Source: Paracoccaceae bacterium (GTDB taxonomy: Bacteria > Pseudomonadota > Alphaproteobacteria > Rhodobacterales > Rhodobacteraceae). Taken from it: a stretch of DNA of 8,880 bases. Location: positions 1 to 8,880 of the forward strand of contig JABSSB010000181.1 of assembly GCA_013214715.1 (NCBI GenBank), read 5' to 3'. The position numbers were made by a program, and so were the translations under genes. Every line of letters starts with the position of its first letter. Positions within the stretch are counted from its first letter, which is position 1. This document shows positions 1-5,734 of this stretch, one piece after another. The notes below the pieces were generated by a model. It was not told the DNA's origin. It made no database searches and saw only the letters and a list, made by a program, of their open reading frames with translations.

Positions 1-209
1 TCCTGGCGTCAAAAATGGTCAAGGCCGGGTTTGGTATCGCTGGCAAGGATCTGAGCATCGGGGCAGATATCCTGTGTCGCGCGGCCCTCTCCGAAGCGTT
101 CGAGGGGCAGTCAGGCGCCTATTATGACAATGATGCCGGACGCTTTGGGCCATCCAATCCAGCAGCGCTTGACCCGGAACACGCAAGCCATGTGATGGCG
201 GCGATCTAG
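1..209 (+). CDS. C-terminal part of a short-chain dehydrogenase/reductase (5' end outside window)
   Basis: The frame is open from the left edge (first full codon at base 3) and ends in TAG at 207-209, giving about 68 residues. The tail has the pattern of SDR C-termini: a hydrophobic/small helix (IGADILCRAALSEAFEG), then a turn with aromatic and acidic residues (SGAYYDNDAGRF), then a proline-rich stretch and a closing helix (LDPEHASHVMAAI). In classical SDRs this region follows the substrate loop and closes the active site. The Rossmann glycine motif and the catalytic Ser-Tyr-Lys would lie upstream, so the activity cannot be verified. It runs in the same direction as the following operon, separated by 108 bases, and may belong to the same pathway. 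The family call is by recollection of the tail pattern and is moderately sure; the substrate is unknown. Confidence 0.6.
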   Translation, partial: LASKMVKAGFGIAGKDLSIGADILCRAALSEAFEGQSGAYYDNDAGRFGPSNPAALDPEHASHVMAAI

Positions 210-216
210 GTTGTTC

Positions 217-230
217 TGGCGCGTGCGCCA
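217..230 (+). terminator. Weak candidate hairpin after the dehydrogenase stop
   Basis: TGGCGC and GCGCCA form a perfect 6-base stem with a two-base loop, starting eight bases after the stop codon at 207-209. No T-run follows, so intrinsic termination would be inefficient at best. It may instead protect a 3' end or have no function. Confidence 0.2.
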
Positions 231-259
231 AATCCTGACTATCCCTGCGGCGCAATTTC

Positions 260-269
260 CTTTGCAAAG
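260..269. promoter_or_regulatory. Perfect 10-base palindrome, possible operator
   Basis: CTTTGCAAAG is self-complementary over ten bases and lies 48 bases before the operon's first start codon, a position where a repressor or activator could act. There is no second copy nearby and no regulator gene in the window, so the assignment is speculative. Confidence 0.2.
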
Positions 270-317
270 AGGCGCCCTTCTCGTCACAGTCGCGCAACGC
301 GATGCAAGGGAGGGCGC

Positions 318-1304
318 ATGTCGGATGAGGTCGTGATCGACGGTTTGCAATATGCAAACTGGTCGCCCAAAATCTTTGATGAAATGCGGCATGGTGGCGT
401 CGATGCCGTGCATGTCACCATCGCCTATCACGAGATGTTTCGCGAAACGGTCGCCAATATCGAGGCTTGGAACCGCTTGTTCGAAACCATGCCCGGTCGT
501 CTTGTGCAGGCCTTTACCGGTGACGATGTGCGCGCGGCCAAGGCGTCAGGCCGCACAGCCATTATCTTCGGTGCCCAAACGCCAGCCCCGATCGAAGACG
601 ATATCGGGCTGGTCGAAATCCTGCACCGACTTGGGCTGCGCTTCATGCAGTTGAGCTACAACAACCAATCCCTGCTTGCGACCGGATGTTATGAGGCGGA
701 AGACCCCGGCTTGACGCGGATGGGACGCGAAGTTGTGGAAGAGATGAACCGCGTCGGCATGGTCGTCGACATGAGCCATTCCGCCGAGAGATCAACGCTT
801 GACGCCATCGAGGTCAGTCAAAGACCCATTGCCATAACCCACGCCAACCCCGCGCGCTGGCACGCTGCCAAGCGGAACAAATCCGATACCGTGCTGCGCG
901 CACTGGCAGAGACGGGTGGGATGCTGGGCTTTTCGCTCTATCCGCATCATCTGGCGGGTGGGTCTGATTGCACGCTTGAAGCGTTTTGCGCCATGGTGGC
1001 CGATACGGCAGAGTTTATGGGGGTCGAACGGCTCGGCATCGGGTCTGACCTGTGTCAGGATCAGCCCGACAGCGTGGTGGAATGGATGCGCGTGGGGCGT
1101 TGGACCAAGAAGATCGACTATGGTGAAGGCTCAGCCGCCGCACCTGGTTTTCCGCCACAGCCTGACTTCTTTTGTGACAATCGCGACATGCCGCGGCTGG
1201 CGCAGGGGCTTCGATCCATTGGCTTTGATGCGGCAGAGGTGGGGTTGTTGATGGGCGGTAACTGGCTGCGATTTTTCGATCAAAGTTTTGGGGCGGCCTC
1301 ATGA
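318..1304 (+). CDS. Peptidase M19 (renal/membrane dipeptidase)-like protein with incomplete zinc site
   Basis: This 328-residue protein matches the M19 TIM-barrel fold: metal-ligand His154 in DMSHS, His175 in ITHAN, the following KRNKSD (Arg186), Asp244 in GIGSD, and the closing GGNWLRFF (313-320). True M19 dipeptidases also use an N-terminal HxD and a bridging Glu to bind two zincs. Here the N-terminal motif reads DGLQYA (residues 8-13), so His and Asp become Leu10 and Tyr12, and the Glu position falls in IIFGAQ (82-87) with no Glu. That pattern belongs, as I recall it, to a divergent subfamily often annotated 'membrane dipeptidase' and found near N-methyl amino acid catabolism genes in pseudomonads. 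Hydrolysis of a dipeptide is therefore doubtful; a one-metal amidohydrolase-like activity is possible. There is no signal peptide or membrane segment, so it should be cytoplasmic. The start is supported by AAGGGAGG just upstream. Its TGA overlaps the next ATG (ATGA at 1301-1304). Confidence 0.85.
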   Translation: MSDEVVIDGLQYANWSPKIFDEMRHGGVDAVHVTIAYHEMFRETVANIEAWNRLFETMPGRLVQAFTGDDVRAAKASGRTAIIFGAQTPAPIEDDIGLVEILHRLGLRFMQLSYNNQSLLATGCYEAEDPGLTRMGREVVEEMNRVGMVVDMSHSAERSTLDAIEVSQRPIAITHANPARWHAAKRNKSDTVLRALAETGGMLGFSLYPHHLAGGSDCTLEAFCAMVADTAEFMGVERLGIGSDLCQDQPDSVVEWMRVGRWTKKIDYGEGSAAAPGFPPQPDFFCDNRDMPRLAQGLRSIGFDAAEVGLLMGGNWLRFFDQSFGAAS

Positions 1305-2959
1305 GAGCGCTGCGGGATCCCGATCAGGTCATGCGACTGCACCGGCTGGGGGCGGCCCATGCCACGCGGCTGAGTTTCCTGCGCGTCTTGCTGCGGGGGT
1401 TACAAGAGGGCGGCTGGCAGGCCGACCGTCCGCTTTGGGAGGTGGACGGCAAAGGTGTGGGGCGTGCCGTCTATCGCGTGCAGGGGCAGGGGCAGTGCTA
1501 CAGCCTTGTGTGTTTCGCGCATGATCTGCCGGATGATCAACGCTCCGACCGGGTGATTGCCGAGGCCTGGGACACCACTTTTGCCCTTGTCGATGGGGAG
1601 GCCAGCGCAGCAGACCTGACGCGGCTGGAGGCCAATGTGCCGTTGCAGGAAGCCGGACGTGTCAGCGACCGAGAGCTGATATTGTCGCGTGCCAACCGGT
1701 CTGTCCGCTTGTGGGAACACGTTGTTGAGGCCCTGTCGCAGGGGGCTCAGCCCGATCCAGCGCGGCTGGATGAGGTTGGGTATCTGATGCGCACGACGGC
1801 CGTTTATGGTTCTGGCAAGTTCGGCGCAGCCGATCACGCCACGCTGGCCGGGCGTAGCCTGATGGACGGGCCATTTCGGGCTGAAATGCTGACAGTCTGG
1901 CTGATCCGCGCCTTTGTGGCCGATCTGGTGGACCATATCGCCGCTGCGCGCAACCCGACGCGGGCTGTGCGGCTGAATGCGGATAGTCGCAACAGCCTAG
2001 GCATCGGCAATGCCACGGGTCTGGGCATGGCGCCGTTTCTGGTCAACCATCCGCTTTTGCTGAATGCCTGGATCACGGCACGGGAAACGGCGCTGGCGCA
2101 AGTGCTATCCTTGTCAGATGCCAGCCCGGAAAAAGTGGATATTTTTGCCTCAGTCACAGCAGAAGCCCGCGCGCAAATTGAGGGGTGGATACCCTCTCAA
2201 CCTGAGCAGCAACAGACGCAAGACCTTCTGCGACGTGATGCCACCCGTTTGACCCGGCATCTTGCCGCGTTCGACTGGTCGCAACGCAATCCTTGGGCGG
2301 CGCTTTGGCACTGGGCGGAGGACTCGCTTTCGATACATGGGCAGGAGTGGCTGATCTCTCTCTTGCTGGAACCACATGGCGATGTGGTGGACGCACTCGC
2401 CGCGCAAATGGGAGCCGATGAAATCTCGCCCATGCGGATCGACGGGCAAATGTCATGTGGCGCGCTGCTGGATCATTTGCGGGCCGGGTATGGCTGGGCA
2501 TTGGGGCCGGATTACACCCGGCCCGACCAATGCGCTCAGTTCTGGTATGTCTCGCAGGCCAAGCTGGAGCCGCGCCTGGGTTTGCGTCATGAAGAGCCGG
2601 GGGCCGAACTTGAGCAGCCTTTGGATGTCGGGCGCGATGTGGCGGCTTTGGCTGTGCGTTTGGAAAACGCACCGGCAGATCGGCGCGTGGCAGATTTCTT
2701 GCAAGACCATCCCGCGCAACGCCGCGCGGTGCGGCGCGTCCAGATGACCCGAACGGCGGCTTATGCCGAATTGCGCGACAACCTGATCGGCGATGATATG
2801 ACACCCATTGACATGCTGCGCTGTAAGCTGGCCTTTTTCGGTGCAACCCGGTTTGACCCGCGCTCGGATCGGTGGGTCCGCATTACCTTGTTTCAAGGCG
2901 CGCCGTATCCAGAGGCGCTTATCCCGGCCGAGCCACTGCGCGAGAGCTTGCGCGCATGA
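1301..2959 (+). CDS. Conserved-looking 552-residue protein of unknown function
   Basis: I do not recognise a named family. The protein is soluble, with no signal peptide or membrane helix. Motif-like blocks stand out: YLMRTTAVYGSGKFGAADH (161-179), NSLGIGNATGLGMAPFLVNH (231-250), and a late block with GYGWALGPDY (397-406) and FWYVSQAKLEPRLGLR (415-430). Their richness in Gly, aromatic residues and Asn suggests buried or ligand-binding positions, not low-complexity filler. GSGKFG resembles a P-loop only superficially: it lacks the GxxxxGK[ST] spacing and there is no Walker B strand nearby. ATGA overlaps join it to both neighbours (1301-1304 and 2956-2959), implying translational coupling and probably a shared pathway or complex with the M19-like and Ldh-like proteins. 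The length, codon use and unbroken frame leave little doubt that it is a real gene. Confidence 0.9.
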   Translation: MRALRDPDQVMRLHRLGAAHATRLSFLRVLLRGLQEGGWQADRPLWEVDGKGVGRAVYRVQGQGQCYSLVCFAHDLPDDQRSDRVIAEAWDTTFALVDGEASAADLTRLEANVPLQEAGRVSDRELILSRANRSVRLWEHVVEALSQGAQPDPARLDEVGYLMRTTAVYGSGKFGAADHATLAGRSLMDGPFRAEMLTVWLIRAFVADLVDHIAAARNPTRAVRLNADSRNSLGIGNATGLGMAPFLVNHPLLLNAWITARETALAQVLSLSDASPEKVDIFASVTAEARAQIEGWIPSQPEQQQTQDLLRRDATRLTRHLAAFDWSQRNPWAALWHWAEDSLSIHGQEWLISLLLEPHGDVVDALAAQMGADEISPMRIDGQMSCGALLDHLRAGYGWALGPDYTRPDQCAQFWYVSQAKLEPRLGLRHEEPGAELEQPLDVGRDVAALAVRLENAPADRRVADFLQDHPAQRRAVRRVQMTRTAAYAELRDNLIGDDMTPIDMLRCKLAFFGATRFDPRSDRWVRITLFQGAPYPEALIPAEPLRESLRA

Positions 2960-3543
2960 GCCGAACCTGCCGCCGTACTTTGTCCGAACTGCGTGCGATG
3001 GCCACCAAGGCAGCGCGTGGGGCGGGCTGTGAATGGGGTGTGGCAGACGAGGCGGGTCTGGCTGTGCGTGCGCTTGAGTCGCGCGGCTTACCCGGGGCTG
3101 CAAGCCTAGCGCAATTGTTTGACAGCCCGCGCCGCTGTGCCTGCCATGATAGCGCCGCGTCGGCGGCCTGTGCCTTGCGGTTGCTCACCGATCTGCTGGA
3201 TGCGCCTCCGGATCGGTCTGCGGTTCTGGGGCGTGTTGCCGCGCCGCTGATCCTGGCCGTCGCACTTGTCGACCACAAACAGGGCGTCCGGCTGGATTGG
3301 GGCAGCGGCTCGGTCACTTGCGGTTTGGGGGCGATCAAGGGGGCAGGCGACATGCTGCCCACAGATGCGCCAGAGGTGGTGATGCAGATGGGGGTGTTGC
3401 CAGATGCGGGCGCGCCACCCAGCCACGCCAGCCGAGAGGTCAGTGCGGCTGCCTTTGCGCAGTTGGACGCATTGGCAGCGCGGACCTATGTGCCCGAAAC
3501 CGATGCCTCCCGCGCGCGGGGGGCCGGGGATGGGGCGCGGTAA
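2956..3543 (+). CDS. DUF3726-like protein of unknown function
   Basis: This 195-residue protein starts at the ATG inside the ATGA overlap with the preceding gene; an upstream in-frame ATG at 2872 lies well within that gene and is not needed. The N-terminal block KAARGAGCEWGVADEAG (19-35) and the C-terminal block ALAARTYVPETDASRARGAG (172-191) match what I remember of DUF3726, a family common in roseobacters beside Ldh-family oxidoreductases; this was not searched. A short cysteine cluster (RCACHDSAASAAC, 60-72) might bind a metal, but nothing proves it. There is no signal peptide and no clear membrane helix, although 93-105 is hydrophobic. Its place between the 552-residue protein and the oxidoreductase suggests a helper or subunit role in the same pathway. 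The stop is followed by 21 bases before the next start. Confidence 0.85.
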   Translation: MSRTCRRTLSELRAMATKAARGAGCEWGVADEAGLAVRALESRGLPGAASLAQLFDSPRRCACHDSAASAACALRLLTDLLDAPPDRSAVLGRVAAPLILAVALVDHKQGVRLDWGSGSVTCGLGAIKGAGDMLPTDAPEVVMQMGVLPDAGAPPSHASREVSAAAFAQLDALAARTYVPETDASRARGAGDGAR

Positions 3544-3564
3544 ATCAGAAAAGGAAAGACGGTC

Positions 3565-4539
3565 ATGCAGGTAAGCCTTGATCAGATCGAAACCGCCGGC
3601 TTCAAGGCGCTGGAGCGGCATGGTGCCGACGCATGGCAGGCCAAAGAGGTCGCGCAAGCCGTGCGTCGGGCGGAAGAAACCGGCAATGTCATCTGCGGGC
3701 TTTACTATCTGGAAAGTTATTGCGTGCAGCTGCAATCGGGACGGGTCGATGGGCAGGTGAGCCCGCAGATCACCCGCCCGCGCCCGGGCACGGTGCGGGC
3801 CGATGCCTGTTTCGGCTTTGCCCAGCCTGCCTTTGCCAAAGCATTGCCCGAGGCCGTTGCGGCGGCGCGAGATTCAGGTGTGGCCATTCTTGCCGTGGCA
3901 AATGCGCATACCTGTACGTCTCTGGGCTATTTCACCGAACAGATCGCATCGCAGGGCTTGGTCGGACTGGGCTTTACCAATGCGTCCGCGATCGTGGCCG
4001 GGCCGGGTGGCAAGATCCCGGTATTGGGAACCAATCCCATTGCGATGACTTTGCCGGGCGATGGAGCGCCGGCGATGCACGCGGATTTTTCGACCGCAGC
4101 CGTCGCATTGGGCAAGATAACCATGGCCAAGGCCGCCGGGGAGACCATTCCGCTGGGCTGGGCGGTCGATTCCGACGGCAATCCGACAACGGACCCGGAG
4201 GCTGCTTTGAGCGGAGCCTTGGTCTCGGCTGCAGGCCCAAAGGGCTGGGCGATGGGTTTGCTGGTGGAGGCACTGGCCGCCGGGCTCACTGGCTCGGTCT
4301 TGTCGCGGGACGTCAAGGGGCTCAAAGCGCCGGACGGTCCGCCGCATGGCCTTGGTCAGTTCTACATCCTGATCGACCCCAACGCCGCGGGCGGCGATCT
4401 CGCGGGCCGTTTTGCCAGTGTTGCCGAAGCCGTCGCGCAAGAGCCGGATGTCAGAATTCCGGGCGTGCCAAGACGGCAGCTGGATCCGGTGGATGTTCCG
4501 GACGCGCTGTGGGCGCGGGTGCAAGAATTGGCTGGTTAG
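3565..4539 (+). CDS. Ldh-family (malate/L-lactate/ureidoglycolate dehydrogenase fold) NAD(P)H-dependent oxidoreductase
   Basis: At 324 residues it has the usual length of the LDH2/MDH2 fold, which is unrelated to Rossmann lactate dehydrogenases. Family landmarks appear in order: NAHTCTSLGYF (113-123), with His115 at the position of the catalytic histidine of ureidoglycolate dehydrogenase AllD; the cofactor-region strand GLGFTNAS (134-141); PGGKIPVLGTNPIA (147-160); IPLGWAVDSDGNPTTDP (195-211); and GPKGWAMGLLVEALAAGLTG (224-243). Members reduce 2-oxo acids or cyclic imines such as delta1-pyrroline-2-carboxylate, or oxidise hydroxy acids. The N-terminal SHG motif of most members is replaced by ICG (43-45, in EETGNVICGLYYLESY), so the substrate probably differs from the known ones. 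AAAAGGAAAGA before the ATG supplies the ribosome binding site. It ends the operon, and its TAG overlaps the stop of the convergent sulfotransferase-like gene. The exact substrate cannot be read from sequence. Confidence 0.9.
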   Translation: MQVSLDQIETAGFKALERHGADAWQAKEVAQAVRRAEETGNVICGLYYLESYCVQLQSGRVDGQVSPQITRPRPGTVRADACFGFAQPAFAKALPEAVAAARDSGVAILAVANAHTCTSLGYFTEQIASQGLVGLGFTNASAIVAGPGGKIPVLGTNPIAMTLPGDGAPAMHADFSTAAVALGKITMAKAAGETIPLGWAVDSDGNPTTDPEAALSGALVSAAGPKGWAMGLLVEALAAGLTGSVLSRDVKGLKAPDGPPHGLGQFYILIDPNAAGGDLAGRFASVAEAVAQEPDVRIPGVPRRQLDPVDVPDALWARVQELAG

Positions 4540-5255
4540 GCGTTGCGCGCCATCCAGTCATTGCAAAGGTCGAGAAACGCATAATCCTGCGCATACCAGC
4601 GGCGTAAATTCTCCAAAGCCAGAGGGCTAAGCTCTGGTGCGTCGGAATAGTCATTGGAATGTCGTCCAATCGCATCCTGATGCAGCGTTATCGGCGCGTG
4701 ATGCCCGATCTTTTTAAGAAAGATGGCCAGATCGTCGTCAAACCGTTCTTGTCGAATGATCCAGAGCGGCGGGTTCTCGTCAAACAGATATCCTTCAAAG
4801 CGGAACCAATCGACAAAATTGCGCGCTGTGTGTCGGATTGACCTGATGGCGGCGGTTGCTTCACGCCCGGTCTGGCCGGGGGCAAACAAAGCCTCGGCCA
4901 GATCATTGGCATGCGGAAAGGCCAAAAAAGCACGATGTTCATCCCCCGACCATTCGATGTTGTTTCTTGGGCGTCCTTTACGTTTGCGACCATAAAACCC
5001 GGATTTGAAACGGGACGCGGGATCGCGCATGTTGAACACATAGCGCGCATCTGGTGGTAGATGCTGCAGCCAGACCTCATGCTGATGGCTGATCAGTTTT
5101 TGACGATCTCGACCCGCATTGATTTGTTTGATGATATCATTGATCTGGCTGCCGGCGGCCTTGCTGACATGCAAGAAGTGAATGCTGTCAGAAGGCCAGC
5201 GCGGTCCGCCACGCAAAGCTGCCCATCGCCGTTTGAGAGGTTTTGCCAATCTCAT
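4536..5255 (-). CDS. Sulfotransferase-like protein (Sulfotransfer_2 type)
   Basis: The 239-residue protein has the two PAPS-binding signatures of sulfotransferases. Near the N-terminus is a 5'-phosphosulfate loop, FLHVSKAAGSQI (27-38), the counterpart of HxPKTGGTS. Next is a 3'-phosphate block, RYVFNMRDPASRFKSGFYGR (71-90), with Arg77, Ser81 and Ser85. Later blocks IIRQERFDDDLAIFL (166-180) and YAQDYAFLDL (221-230) are also typical. Such enzymes transfer sulfate from PAPS to a sugar, lipid or other acceptor, often in surface polysaccharide work; the acceptor is unknown. The second residue of the usual PK pair is kept as SK, so the lysine is Lys32. The basic N-terminus (KPLKRRWAALRGGPR) is not a signal peptide. 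GGAG lies ten bases before the ATG. Base composition is markedly lower in GC than its neighbours, hinting at transfer. It follows the 90-residue gene by 42 bases, perhaps as an operon. Confidence 0.8.
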   Translation of the reverse strand: MRLAKPLKRRWAALRGGPRWPSDSIHFLHVSKAAGSQINDIIKQINAGRDRQKLISHQHEVWLQHLPPDARYVFNMRDPASRFKSGFYGRKRKGRPRNNIEWSGDEHRAFLAFPHANDLAEALFAPGQTGREATAAIRSIRHTARNFVDWFRFEGYLFDENPPLWIIRQERFDDDLAIFLKKIGHHAPITLHQDAIGRHSNDYSDAPELSPLALENLRRWYAQDYAFLDLCNDWMARNA

Positions 5256-5297
5256 GCAATAGATACTCCGGCGCAGGATTTGCTTTGCGCGAATGTA

Positions 5298-5570
5298 TCA
5301 TTCGTTTGGCATACGGGTCCAGATCAGGTTCTCCGAGCCGCCCTCGCTGACGCATTGCAGCATGGCCTTTTGCGTCGCTTCAGGCGTTTCACGACGATTG
5401 GTCACATCGATCGTGATGACGGCCATTTTGGAAAAGGCCACGCCGTTGTAATAGCAAAAGTCTGCCGCCCCACCGGGGGACGGCACAAGAACCGCCGGTC
5501 CGGTCTGTTGAGCGGTCAGGGGAGCTGCAAGGGTGGCCAGCAGGCCTGCCATCAAAGTTGCGCGCATCAT
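5298..5570 (-). CDS. Small secreted protein of unknown function
   Basis: This 90-residue protein opens with a clear Sec signal peptide: MMRATLMAGLLATLAAPLTA, with likely cleavage before QQ at 21. The mature part is about 70 residues and has exactly two cysteines, Cys39 (FCYYNGVAFSKMAV) and Cys73 (MLQCVSEGG), which could form one disulfide in the periplasm. The FCYYNG..FS.MA block recalls small DUF1496-type proteins only loosely, and I do not claim that family. AAAGGAC about eight bases before the start is a good ribosome binding site; two adjacent ATG codons (5570 and 5567) could both serve. The gene lies upstream of and codirectional with the sulfotransferase-like gene, and divergent from the lipoprotein gene. 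Confidence 0.75.
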   Translation of the reverse strand: MMRATLMAGLLATLAAPLTAQQTGPAVLVPSPGGAADFCYYNGVAFSKMAVITIDVTNRRETPEATQKAMLQCVSEGGSENLIWTRMPNE

Positions 5571-5734
5571 TCAGAATGTCCTTTTGTGGTGCGCTCTTAG
5601 CCTGGCACTCCCAAGGCGGGTCGGTCCAGATGATTTTCGCATCCACGCTGGCAACAGTCTGTTGCCGGAGTGGTTTTTGCACCCATGACACAGGCGGGCT
5701 GTCCATGAAGGGGGCTCTGGGCTAGGATCGAAAC
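5571..5734. other. Divergent intergenic region with one inverted repeat
   Basis: These 164 bases separate the divergent starts of the small secreted protein (-) and the lipoprotein (+), so promoters for both must lie here or within the genes. I found no convincing consensus promoter on either strand. The clearest structure is the inverted repeat at 5650-5666. No open frame inside looks real. Confidence 0.5.
5650..5666. promoter_or_regulatory. Perfect 7-base inverted repeat (GGCAACA-GTC-TGTTGCC), possible operator
   Basis: The arms GGCAACA and TGTTGCC are perfectly complementary across a three-base centre. Allowing one G-T pair, the stem extends to nine. A five-T run begins seven bases after it (5674-5678), but no + strand gene ends nearby, so a dyad operator in the shared promoter region fits better than a terminator. 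No regulator gene in this window suggests what would bind it. Confidence 0.3.

Larger units (their letters stand above)
210..317. other. Intergenic region with three short dyads ahead of the M19-like operon
   Basis: This 108-base gap holds no plausible gene. It contains three perfect short dyads: TGGCGC/GCGCCA with a GT loop at 217-230, the 10-base palindrome CTTTGCAAAG at 260-269, and TCGCG/CGCGA with a CAA loop at 290-302, directly before the ribosome binding site. I could not find a convincing -35/-10 pair. The spacing allows either read-through from the dehydrogenase gene or an operon promoter here. In GC-rich DNA such short dyads also occur by chance. Confidence 0.4.

Noticed and set aside
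318..1304. Inactivated pseudogene reading of the M19-like gene because metal ligands are missing
   Set aside because: The frame is intact, codon use is normal, the remaining motifs are sharp, and the gene is translationally coupled to its neighbours; a divergent function is likelier.
1808..1828. GSGKFG in the 552-residue protein as a nucleotide-binding P-loop
   Set aside because: The Walker A spacing is absent and no Walker B strand is visible, so I do not call an ATPase.
2154..2846. Open frame of 230 codons on the - strand opposite the 552-residue gene
   Set aside because: The product is Arg/Pro/Ala-rich and patternless, as expected for an antisense shadow.
3106..3735. Open frame of 209 codons on the - strand over the DUF3726-like gene and Ldh start
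   Set aside because: It spans the junction of two coupled + strand genes, and no motif supports it.
3633..4607. Open frame of 324 codons on the + strand overlapping the Ldh-like gene
   Set aside because: It is a frame-shifted reading of the Ldh gene (Gly/Arg/Cys-rich), while the annotated frame carries all family motifs.
5660..5680. Intrinsic terminator from the 5650-5666 dyad plus T-run
   Set aside because: The T-run starts seven bases after the stem and no + strand transcript is expected to end there.
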